Assembly: GCA_035506135.1 (NCBI GenBank)
Contig: DATJPY010000064.1
Span: 1 to 18,124, forward strand
Direction: 5' to 3'
Source of the DNA: DATJPY01 sp035506135
Lineage (GTDB): Bacteria; Myxococcota_A; UBA9160; PR03
Length of the DNA stretch: 18,124 bases
The notes under the pieces are model-generated. The model ran no database searches, had not been told where the DNA came from, and was given only the letters and a program-made list of their open reading frames with translations. This document shows, piece after piece, positions 1-5,852 of the stretch (position 1 is its first letter; every line of letters starts with the position of its first letter). The translations under genes and the position numbers were made by a program.

Positions 1-453
1 GCAGCGGTCCGATTCCCACCGCCGCTGGTCTACCTCCTCGCGGTGATCGCGGGGGCTCTGCTGCAGGCGTTCGCTCCACCGCTTCGGCTCGACGTCGCGC
101 GCGGCGCGCGGATTGCTCTCGGCGCGGTGCTGTCGCTTCTCGGCGTCGCGCTGATGGCTGCGGCGATCGGGCTCTTCCGGCGCACCGGGCAGGACCCGAC
201 GCCGTGGAAGACCACGCCGGAGATCGTCTCGACGGGGATCTATCGGTGGACGCGGAACCCGATGTACGTCGGCATGGCGCTGATCCAGGCCGGCATCGGC
301 GTCGGCTGGGGGAACGGCTGGATCCTGGCGCTGCTGCCGCCCGCGCTCCTGGTGATCTACGTGTCGGCCATCCGCCACGAGGAGGCCTACCTCGAGCGCA
401 AGTTCGGAGACACCTACCTTCGCTACAAGCGATCCGTGCGGCGTTGGCTATAG
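1..453 (+). CDS. Isoprenylcysteine carboxyl methyltransferase-family membrane protein (5' end cut off by window)
   Basis: The frame is open from the first base, and the residues before the first internal GTG/ATG (PPPLVYLLAVIAG) already look like the first membrane helix of this family. The true start therefore lies left of the window and this is a 3' partial gene. Two further hydrophobic stretches follow. The family signature is clear: TRNPMYVGMAL near the middle, then EEAYLERKFGDTYLRYK and a terminal RRWL, which form the SAM-binding part of ICMT/PEMT-type methyltransferases. Bacterial members are inner-membrane methyltransferases whose substrates are mostly unknown. Classical ICMT acts on prenylated proteins, which bacteria generally lack, so the substrate cannot be assigned. 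It lies 49 bases upstream of the monooxygenase gene on the same strand and is probably co-transcribed with it. Confidence 0.85.
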   Translation, partial: AAVRFPPPLVYLLAVIAGALLQAFAPPLRLDVARGARIALGAVLSLLGVALMAAAIGLFRRTGQDPTPWKTTPEIVSTGIYRWTRNPMYVGMALIQAGIGVGWGNGWILALLPPALLVIYVSAIRHEEAYLERKFGDTYLRYKRSVRRWL

Positions 454-502
454 CTTCGAGGGCAGCGAGCTGCGGGCGCTCCGACTCGCCGGGGAGGGCG
501 CC

Positions 503-2086
503 GTGACGCGGGATCTCGACGCGGTCGTCGTCGGGGCCGGCTTCGCCGGCCTCTACATGCTCCACCGCCTGCGCGGGCTCGGGCTCGCCGTCCGCGCGTT
601 CGAGGCCGGGAGCGGCATCGGCGGCACCTGGTTCTGGAATCGGTATCCGGGCGCGCGCTGCGACATCGAGAGCCTGGAGTACTCGTACCAGTTCTCGGAC
701 GAGCTGCAGCAGGAGTGGGAGTGGAGCGAGCGCTACGCGACCCAGCCCGAGATCCTGCGCTATCTCGAGCACGTCGCGGACCGCTTCGACCTGCGCCGCG
801 ACATCGAGCTCGGGACGCGCGTCCGCGCCGCCCGCTTCGACGAGGCGAGCGCGCGCTGGAGCGTCGACACCGAGCGCGGCGCGGTCTCGGCCCGCTTCCT
901 GATCCTGGCGACCGGCTGCCTGTCGGCCGCCAACACGCCGCGCTTCCCCGGCCTCGAGCGCTTCGACGGCACGACGTACCACACCGGCCGTTGGCCGCAC
1001 GAGGGCGTCGACTTCACCGGGAAGCGGGTCGGCGTGATCGGCACCGGGTCGTCGGCGATCCAGTCGATCCCGCTGATCGCCGAGCAGGCGGCACACCTCT
1101 TCGTGTTCCAGCGCACGCCGAGCTACTCGATCCCGGCGCACAACGCGCCGCTCGATCCCGAACGGGTGCGGCAGGTGAAGTCGGACTACGCGGCCTTCCG
1201 CGGCCGCAACGCCCAGCTCCCGTTTGGCGCCAACTTTCCGCCGGGCGAGCACGCGGCCCTCCAGGTCGACCCCGCGGAGCGCGCGCGCGAGTACGAGGCG
1301 CGCTGGCAGCAGGGCGGGCTCGGATTCGTCACGGCGTTCGCCGACCTGCTCGTCGACCGCGCCGCCAACGAGACAGCGGCCTCGTTCGTCCGCGACAAGA
1401 TCCGCTCGCTCGTCCGCGATCCCGCCGTCGCGGAGGCGCTGTCTCCGCGGCAGGTGATCGGCTGCAAGCGGCTCTGCGTCGACACCGGCTACTACGCCGC
1501 GTTCAACCGCCCGAACGTGACGCTGGTGGACGTCGCCGCCGCGCCGATCGAGGAGATCCTCGCCGACGGCCTGCGCACGGCGCGGGCGCGCTACGCGCTC
1601 GACTGCATCGTCTTCGCGACCGGCTTCGACGCGATGACGGGCGCCGCGCTCGCGATCGACATCCGCGGCCGCGGCGGCCGCGCGCTGCGCGAGAAGTGGG
1701 CCGAGGGCCCGCGCACCTACCTGGGTCTCGGAACCGCCGGCTTCCCGAACCTCTTCTTCATCACCGGGCCCGGGAGCCCCTCGGTGCTCTCGAACATGGT
1801 TCCGTCGATCGAGCAGCACGTCGACTGGATCGCGGACTGCATCGCGTGGATGCGCGCCCGGCGCTTCGACGCGATCGTCGCAACGGAGTCCGCCGAGGAC
1901 GCATGGGTCGCGCACGTGAACGAGGTCGCCGGCCTCACGCTCTTCCCGTCGTGCAACTCGTGGTACCTCGGCGCGAACGTCCCGGGAAAGCCGCGCGTGT
2001 TCATGCCGTACCTCGGCTTCCCGCCCTACGTGCAGCGGTGCAACGAGGTGGCCGCGAAGGGCTACGACGGCTTCGCGCTCGGCTGA
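503..2086 (+). CDS. Baeyer-Villiger-type flavin-containing monooxygenase
   Basis: This predicted cytosolic FAD- and NADPH-dependent monooxygenase has 527 residues, the usual length of single-domain class B enzymes. The first Rossmann motif GAGFAG is at residues 11-16. The family block GGTWFWNRYPGARCD is at 40-54. The Baeyer-Villiger fingerprint FxGxxxHxxxW[P/D] is met exactly by F154, G156, H160, W164 and P165. The NADPH-binding motif GTGSSA is at 180-185. Such enzymes insert oxygen next to a ketone, giving an ester or lactone; the relatives are cyclohexanone, phenylacetone and steroid monooxygenases. The natural ketone cannot be read from sequence. The start is GTG, preceded by GGGGAGGG at 491-498. 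The stop lies 10 bases from the stop of the convergent lipoprotein gene. An N-hydroxylating role is less likely given the exact fingerprint. Confidence 0.93.
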   Translation: MTRDLDAVVVGAGFAGLYMLHRLRGLGLAVRAFEAGSGIGGTWFWNRYPGARCDIESLEYSYQFSDELQQEWEWSERYATQPEILRYLEHVADRFDLRRDIELGTRVRAARFDEASARWSVDTERGAVSARFLILATGCLSAANTPRFPGLERFDGTTYHTGRWPHEGVDFTGKRVGVIGTGSSAIQSIPLIAEQAAHLFVFQRTPSYSIPAHNAPLDPERVRQVKSDYAAFRGRNAQLPFGANFPPGEHAALQVDPAERAREYEARWQQGGLGFVTAFADLLVDRAANETAASFVRDKIRSLVRDPAVAEALSPRQVIGCKRLCVDTGYYAAFNRPNVTLVDVAAAPIEEILADGLRTARARYALDCIVFATGFDAMTGAALAIDIRGRGGRALREKWAEGPRTYLGLGTAGFPNLFFITGPGSPSVLSNMVPSIEQHVDWIADCIAWMRARRFDAIVATESAEDAWVAHVNEVAGLTLFPSCNSWYLGANVPGKPRVFMPYLGFPPYVQRCNEVAAKGYDGFALG

Positions 2087-2096
2087 AGAGCCAGGC

Positions 2097-2663
2097 TCAG
2101 ATGTACGGCGGCGGAGGCGGAGCCGGACCCGAGGGCGGCGCCGGCGGCAGGCTCCGCATCGGAGCGGGCGGAGGCGGCGGCGGCAGCGAAGGCATGGCGC
2201 GGGCCGGAGCCGGAGCGGACGCGGGCGCCGCGGCCGGGATCTGGTTCCCGTAGGCGTACATGCACTGCAGGTAGCTGTTGTCGTAGCGCTGCTGGACGGC
2301 GACCCCGGTGGCGGTGCTGGCGCTGGCGCCGGCACCGGTCCCGAACAGGAGGCCGCTCGCAGCTCCGATCGCGGCGCCGGTGGCGGGCTGGCCGACGGCG
2401 GCTCCGATCGCGGCGCCGAGGCCGGCACCGATTGCGGTTCCGATCACGGCCCCGCTCGCCATCGTCTGGTTGGCATGGCCGCTCGCCGAGCCGGTGTTCT
2501 GGTTCGCGAACTGCCGGCATGTCTGGTCGTCGTGCTGGAACTGGTCGAAGGGCTTGCCCTGCCCGGGCAGCACCATCACGCTCGGCCCCGCTGGAACGTT
2601 CGCGCACGCCGCCAACACCAAGGCGCTCGCGACGCAAGCTGCCCCGAGTCCCGATCGGCTCAT
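2097..2663 (-). CDS. Glycine-zipper lipoprotein with proline-rich tail
   Basis: A 188-residue predicted lipoprotein. It has an N-terminal hydrophobic signal ending in the lipobox LVLAAC with lipidated Cys20. Next comes the block VMVLPGQGKPFDQFQHDDQTC (30-49, in part), which I recognise from a widespread family of proteobacterial glycine-zipper proteins. A long Gly/Ala zipper follows at about residues 71-108, with repeated GxxxG spacing that can pack in a membrane. The last 40 or so residues are almost all proline, alanine and methionine. The ATG at 2661-2663 is chosen because a strong Shine-Dalgarno (AGGAGG, plus-strand 2674-2679) precedes it; the frame stays open for more than 700 codons upstream, but only as a GC-rich shadow. 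Its molecular role is unknown; envelope anchoring or outer-membrane insertion is inference. Confidence 0.85.
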   Translation of the reverse strand: MSRSGLGAACVASALVLAACANVPAGPSVMVLPGQGKPFDQFQHDDQTCRQFANQNTGSASGHANQTMASGAVIGTAIGAGLGAAIGAAVGQPATGAAIGAASGLLFGTGAGASASTATGVAVQQRYDNSYLQCMYAYGNQIPAAAPASAPAPARAMPSLPPPPPPAPMRSLPPAPPSGPAPPPPPYI

Positions 2664-2724
2664 CGCGACCGTCCCTCCTAGCTGTTGACCTTCGCTCGGC
2701 TCCGCGGACTGCGCCTCGCTGCGC

Positions 2725-2750
2725 GGAGGCCGACTCTCGAGTCGGCCTCC
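2725..2750 (-). terminator. Perfect 12-bp inverted repeat after the secreted-protein gene; terminator-like or mRNA-stabilising hairpin
   Basis: The arms GGAGGCCGACTC and GAGTCGGCCTCC are exact reverse complements separated by only two bases (TC). In practice this forms a stem of about 11 pairs with a tetraloop. The last base pair touches the stop codon of the gene ending at 2750, so on the minus strand the hairpin begins immediately after translation ends. No T-run follows, so it is not a textbook intrinsic terminator. In a GC-rich genome it may still attenuate transcription or protect the 3' end of the upstream message, and it lies in the 86-base gap before the glycine-zipper lipoprotein gene. 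Confidence 0.55.
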
Positions 2751-3238
2751 TAGCTGGGCGGCGTCGTCTGCGGGACGACCTGCATCCACCCACCCGGACA
2801 CTGGCGCACGTAGGGGAAGTAGCCCTGCGGATCCTGGCAGTAGTACCAGTAGCCCGATGCATCGGATTGCTGCTGCTGCTGCTGCGGCGGCGCCTGCTGG
2901 ACGAAGACCTGCGGCTGGCTCTGCACGGCCACCGGAACCGGTACGGCGACTGGGACGCCGACGGGCACACCCACGGCGACCGGCGCCGGCCATCCCCAGA
3001 ATGGAGCGCCCCAGCCGAAGCCGACCGGCGCCCCGAATCCGATCACGACCGAGGTGCCGCCGTGCCAGCCCCCACCGTGCCACCCCCCGCCGTGCCAACC
3101 CCATCCGCCGTGCCAGCCGCCCGCCTGGCTCGCCTGCGGTGCGCCCAGCACGAGCGCCATCGCGGCGACGAGCCCGAGCGCAAGCCTGTGGACCCCAAAA
3201 TTGGTCCGGACACAGGAATTCGCGAGCAAGGTCCGCAT
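2750..3238 (-). CDS. Secreted Gly/His/Trp-rich protein with C-terminal YYC...CPGGW motif
   Basis: A 162-residue exported protein. It has a basic N-terminus and a hydrophobic core, with likely cleavage after ASQA (residue 39). The mature N-terminus is a run of GWHGG-type repeats (40-61). A VPVG/VPVA low-complexity stretch (about 88-105) and a six-glutamine tract (119-124) follow. The tail has aromatic residues around paired cysteines C134 and C147 (YWYYCQDP...PYVRQCPGGW). I recognise this tail from many proteobacterial exported proteins of unknown function. The start at 3238 is chosen because GGAGGG (plus-strand 3243-3248) lies just upstream and the signal peptide begins there; a 63-codon upstream extension would bury the signal. 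His-rich repeats could bind metal, but that is inference. Upstream is a 217-base divergent region shared with the L,D-transpeptidase. Confidence 0.85.
   Translation of the reverse strand: MRTLLANSCVRTNFGVHRLALGLVAAMALVLGAPQASQAGGWHGGWGWHGGGWHGGGWHGGTSVVIGFGAPVGFGWGAPFWGWPAPVAVGVPVGVPVAVPVPVAVQSQPQVFVQQAPPQQQQQQSDASGYWYYCQDPQGYFPYVRQCPGGWMQVVPQTTPPS
2867..2884 (-). repeat. CAG trinucleotide run (five CAG plus one CAA) encoding polyglutamine
   Basis: On the minus strand five CAG codons and one CAA encode residues 119-124 of the secreted protein. The run is short but uninterrupted for 15 bases and could change length by slippage without shifting the frame. Confidence 0.8.
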
Positions 3239-3402
3239 GGTTCCCTCCAGCGATCCATCGTTTCGGACGCCGGCCACACGCCGGCCATTCGCCTGCCGCA
3301 ACACGTGGAACACGACACTCCGGCTCTGGTTCCGCTCCGATGGGGTGCGCAGATGCCGCCTGTTTCGGGGACGTTTCCAGGTCTCCCCGCGGGCGCCGCA
3401 GG

Positions 3403-3430
3403 TTGACGAGAGGGTATCGGCCATCACACT
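3403..3430 (+). promoter_or_regulatory. Candidate sigma-70-like promoter for the YcbB-type L,D-transpeptidase
   Basis: TTGACG (3403-3408) is a five-of-six match to the -35 consensus. Sixteen bases on, CACACT (3425-3430) is a weak three-of-six -10. The predicted start of transcription near 3437 would leave a leader of about 20 bases carrying the GGAGA ribosome site at 3444-3448. The -35 is good and the -10 poor, so this is tentative. No comparable promoter was convincing for the gene reading the other way from 3238. Confidence 0.35.
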
Positions 3431-3455
3431 CGCGCCCCCTTACGGAGACGCTCCG

Positions 3456-5126
3456 GTGCACGGTCGACGCCGAGTCCTCGCTCTGCTCGCCACCATCGCA
3501 ATCGGTTGGGCTTCGGCCGGCGCGTTGCGAGCCATCGCCCAGCCTCCGACTGGGCAGCCGGAGCCGACGGCCGATGCCCTCCGAGCCATCGTCGGCGCGG
3601 CCCACATCGATGGGATGCGCTGGCCGCGCTTCCCGGATTACCAGCGCATCCTCGAGGCCCTGTACGGGCCGCGCAGCTACGCCCCGCTCTGGCTCGACGC
3701 CGGCCAGCCGACCCCGCAGGCGCGCGAGGCGATCGCGGTGCTCCTCGAGGCGGGCGCCAAGGGGCTCGACCCGCGCGACTACGACGCCGAGAAGCTCGAC
3801 CAGGCGTCGCGCACGCTCGGAGCGAGCGCCTCGACGCAGGAGCAGGCGCGCTTCGACGCGATGCTCTCGGTCGGGCTGCTCCGCAACATCTCCGACCTCC
3901 ACATCGGCCGGGTGAATCCGAAGCACCTCGCCTTCGGCTTCGACATCGATCCCAAGAAGTACGACCTCGCGGCGCTCGTCGCCGGCGCGGTGCGAGACGG
4001 GCGGGTGCGCGAGGTGGTGAAGCAGGCGGAGCCGCACTTCCCGCAGAATCGGCTGCTCGAGGAGCAGCTCGCTCGCTACCGGGAGATCGCCGCCGACCCC
4101 TCGCTCGCGCCGGTGCAGATCGCCGCACCGTCGAAGCCGGGCGCGCCGCTGGCCTCCGCGCCCGAGCTCGCGCGCTGGCTCGCGGCGCTCGGCGACATGC
4201 CCGCGTCTGCGGCGCCCTCGCCCGGCGTCTACGACGGCCCCCTCGTCGAGGGCGTGAAGCACTTCCAGGCGCGCCACGGCCTCGCGCCGGACGGCGTGAT
4301 CGGCAAGGGCACCGCGCGCGAGCTCGCCGTACCCGCCTCGCGGCGCGTCGAGCAGATCGAGCTGGCGCTCGAGAGGCTGCGCTGGATTCCGGCGCTCGAG
4401 TCCGGCCGCGCGGTCTTCGTGAACGTGCCGGCCTTCGAGCTCTTGGCCTTCGACGACATCGCCGCGGATCAGCGGCCGTCGGTGCAGATGATCGTCGTGG
4501 TCGGCCGCGCGTTGCGCCACGAGACGCCGATCTTCACCGGCGCGATGAAGACCGTCGTGTTCGCGCCCTACTGGAACGTCCCGCGCAGCATCACGCGCAA
4601 CGAGATCCTTCCCAAGCTGCGAAAGAACCCGGGCTATCTCGCGGCGCAGCAGATGGAGATCGTGAGCGGCGGCCAGGTGCTCCCACCGACGGCGGCCAGC
4701 ATCGAGAAGCTCGCCAGCGGCGCGGCGCAGCTCCGCCAGAGACCCGGACCGAAGAACGCGCTCGGCCGCGTGAAGTTCCTGTTCCCGAACAGCAACAACG
4801 TCTACCTCCACGACACGCCGTCGCAGGCGCCGTTCGCCGAGGCGCGCCGCGACTTCAGCCACGGCTGCATCCGGCTCTCACAGCCGGCGGCGCTCGCGGA
4901 GTGGGTCCTGCGCGGGGCGCCGGGCTGGGATGCGGACCGGGTCGCGCGCGAGATGGTCCGCAGCAGCGAGCTCGCGGTTCCCGTGCAGCCGCCCGTCCCG
5001 GTCGTGATCTACTACACCACGGCGCTCGCGCGGCGCGACGGCACGATCGCCTTCTTCGACGACGTCTATGGCTTGGATGCGCGACTCGAGCGCGCGCTCG
5101 CCCGCGGCTATCCCTATCCGCCCTGA
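3456..5126 (+). CDS. YcbB-type L,D-transpeptidase (murein cross-linking)
   Basis: A 556-residue periplasmic enzyme that makes 3-3 cross-links between meso-diaminopimelate residues of peptidoglycan. The GTG at 3456 is preceded by GGAGA (3444-3448) and opens a signal peptide (GRRRVLALLATIAIGWASAG). An N-terminal scaffold region follows, then a peptidoglycan-binding domain at about 257-290 (GVYDGPLVEGVKHFQARHGL). The YkuD catalytic domain lies at about 320-500. The active site is intact: H452 in HDTPS, then FSHGCIRL with H469 and nucleophile C471. Domain order and length match E. coli YcbB/LdtD. Upstream in-frame ATGs lie in the antisense shadow of the secreted-protein gene and lack a signal peptide. 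The 3' end overlaps the second L,D-transpeptidase gene by 13 bases, tail to tail. Confidence 0.92.
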   Translation: MHGRRRVLALLATIAIGWASAGALRAIAQPPTGQPEPTADALRAIVGAAHIDGMRWPRFPDYQRILEALYGPRSYAPLWLDAGQPTPQAREAIAVLLEAGAKGLDPRDYDAEKLDQASRTLGASASTQEQARFDAMLSVGLLRNISDLHIGRVNPKHLAFGFDIDPKKYDLAALVAGAVRDGRVREVVKQAEPHFPQNRLLEEQLARYREIAADPSLAPVQIAAPSKPGAPLASAPELARWLAALGDMPASAAPSPGVYDGPLVEGVKHFQARHGLAPDGVIGKGTARELAVPASRRVEQIELALERLRWIPALESGRAVFVNVPAFELLAFDDIAADQRPSVQMIVVVGRALRHETPIFTGAMKTVVFAPYWNVPRSITRNEILPKLRKNPGYLAAQQMEIVSGGQVLPPTAASIEKLASGAAQLRQRPGPKNALGRVKFLFPNSNNVYLHDTPSQAPFAEARRDFSHGCIRLSQPAALAEWVLRGAPGWDADRVAREMVRSSELAVPVQPPVPVVIYYTTALARRDGTIAFFDDVYGLDARLERALARGYPYPP

Positions 5127-5737
5127 CCGAAGTCGGCGAAGACCACGCTGCCGTCCTCGATGCGATCGATGAGCGAGCGCGCGACGGCGGGGTCGAGGGC
5201 CGGGCAGCCCCAGCTCCGGCCGAGCCGCCCTCCGCTCTTCGCGCGGAAGTCTGCGCTCGCGTACGCCGCGGGGTGCATCACGATACGCCGCAGGGCAGCG
5301 TGATCGTTCAGGCCGGTATCGAGGCCGACGAGCTCGAGCGAGAGCCCGTGCTCGCCCGGGTAGACGGTGCCGGTGAGGAAGGTGCCGAGGCTCGAGCGAT
5401 GGCTTCCTTCGTCGTTGCTGAAGCGCACCGCGTGATCGGGATCACCTTCGGGCGAGGAGCCCCGCCCGTGCGCGACGTACTCGCGGCGCAAGACCCGCTG
5501 CGAGGCGGGATCGATCACCCAGAGCCGGCGCTGCGACGACGGAAGCGCGTAGTCGATGATGGTGAGGAGCTCGTTGCGCACCAGCCCGGCCTGCTCGACC
5601 CGGTGGTAGGCGGCGAGGCCGCGCGCGAGCACCGCGGGCCGAGGACGGGACGGGCCGTCGTCGCCCGCCGGCTCGCTTCGCGCGGCGAGCGGGGAGAGTG
5701 CCATCCACAAGACCGCCGCGACCCCCAGAGCCCGCAC
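5114..5737 (-). CDS. Murein L,D-transpeptidase catalytic-domain protein, YkuD_2 type
   Basis: A 207-residue exported protein of the YkuD_2-type family, distinct from the YcbB enzyme next to it. After a short signal (VRALGVAAVLWMALSPLAARS) come the family landmarks: AHGRGSSPEGDP, FSNDEGSHRSSLGTF, the YPGEHG block, IVMHPAAY and finally GRSWGCPAL with predicted nucleophile C178. Relatives are annotated as murein L,D-transpeptidases, though many are biochemically uncharacterised. The GTG at 5737 has AGGGGG (plus-strand 5744-5749) six bases upstream and puts the signal peptide at the N-terminus. An alternative ATG at 5842 also has AGGGG upstream and would overlap the 36-bp repeats, adding 35 residues ahead of the signal. 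I prefer the GTG. The stop overlaps the convergent YcbB-type gene. Confidence 0.83.
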   Translation of the reverse strand: MRALGVAAVLWMALSPLAARSEPAGDDGPSRPRPAVLARGLAAYHRVEQAGLVRNELLTIIDYALPSSQRRLWVIDPASQRVLRREYVAHGRGSSPEGDPDHAVRFSNDEGSHRSSLGTFLTGTVYPGEHGLSLELVGLDTGLNDHAALRRIVMHPAAYASADFRAKSGGRLGRSWGCPALDPAVARSLIDRIEDGSVVFADFGQGG

Positions 5738-5771
5738 CGCGTTCCCCCTGTGGCCGCGCAGGGTAGCCCAG

Positions 5772-5843
5772 CCTGACGAACCGGAGGGCCAGGCGCTGCG
5801 CGCCATGCCTGTTGATCCGGAGGGCCAGGCGCTGCGCGCCATG
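5772..5843. repeat. Two-copy 36-bp tandem repeat
   Basis: The units are 5772-5807 and 5808-5843. The last 27 bases of each unit (beginning CCGGAGGGCCAGGCGCTGCG and ending CCATG) are identical. The first nine differ at three positions (CCTGACGAA against CCTGTTGAT). Each unit holds a small inverted repeat, GGCGC-TGC-GCGCC. The array sits between the stop of the scaffold gene (5853) and the preferred start of the YkuD_2 gene (5737). On the minus strand both units are open in the YkuD_2 frame and would encode 12-residue repeats beginning MARSAWPSG. No further copy was seen in the window. Confidence 0.9.
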
Positions 5844-5852
5844 CGCGCGCCC

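Noticed and set aside
3054..3455. A 134-residue N-terminal extension of the YcbB-type transpeptidase
   Set aside because: It overlaps the secreted-protein gene antisense and the divergent control region, would bury the signal peptide, and has no ribosome site as good as that before the GTG at 3456.
2664..4862. A 733-codon upstream extension of the glycine-zipper lipoprotein
   Set aside because: It is antisense to the YcbB-type gene, and the lipobox signal and strong AGGAGG fix the start at 2663.
5772..5843. CRISPR array
   Set aside because: Only two directly abutting units with no unique spacers and no cas genes; it is a simple tandem duplication.
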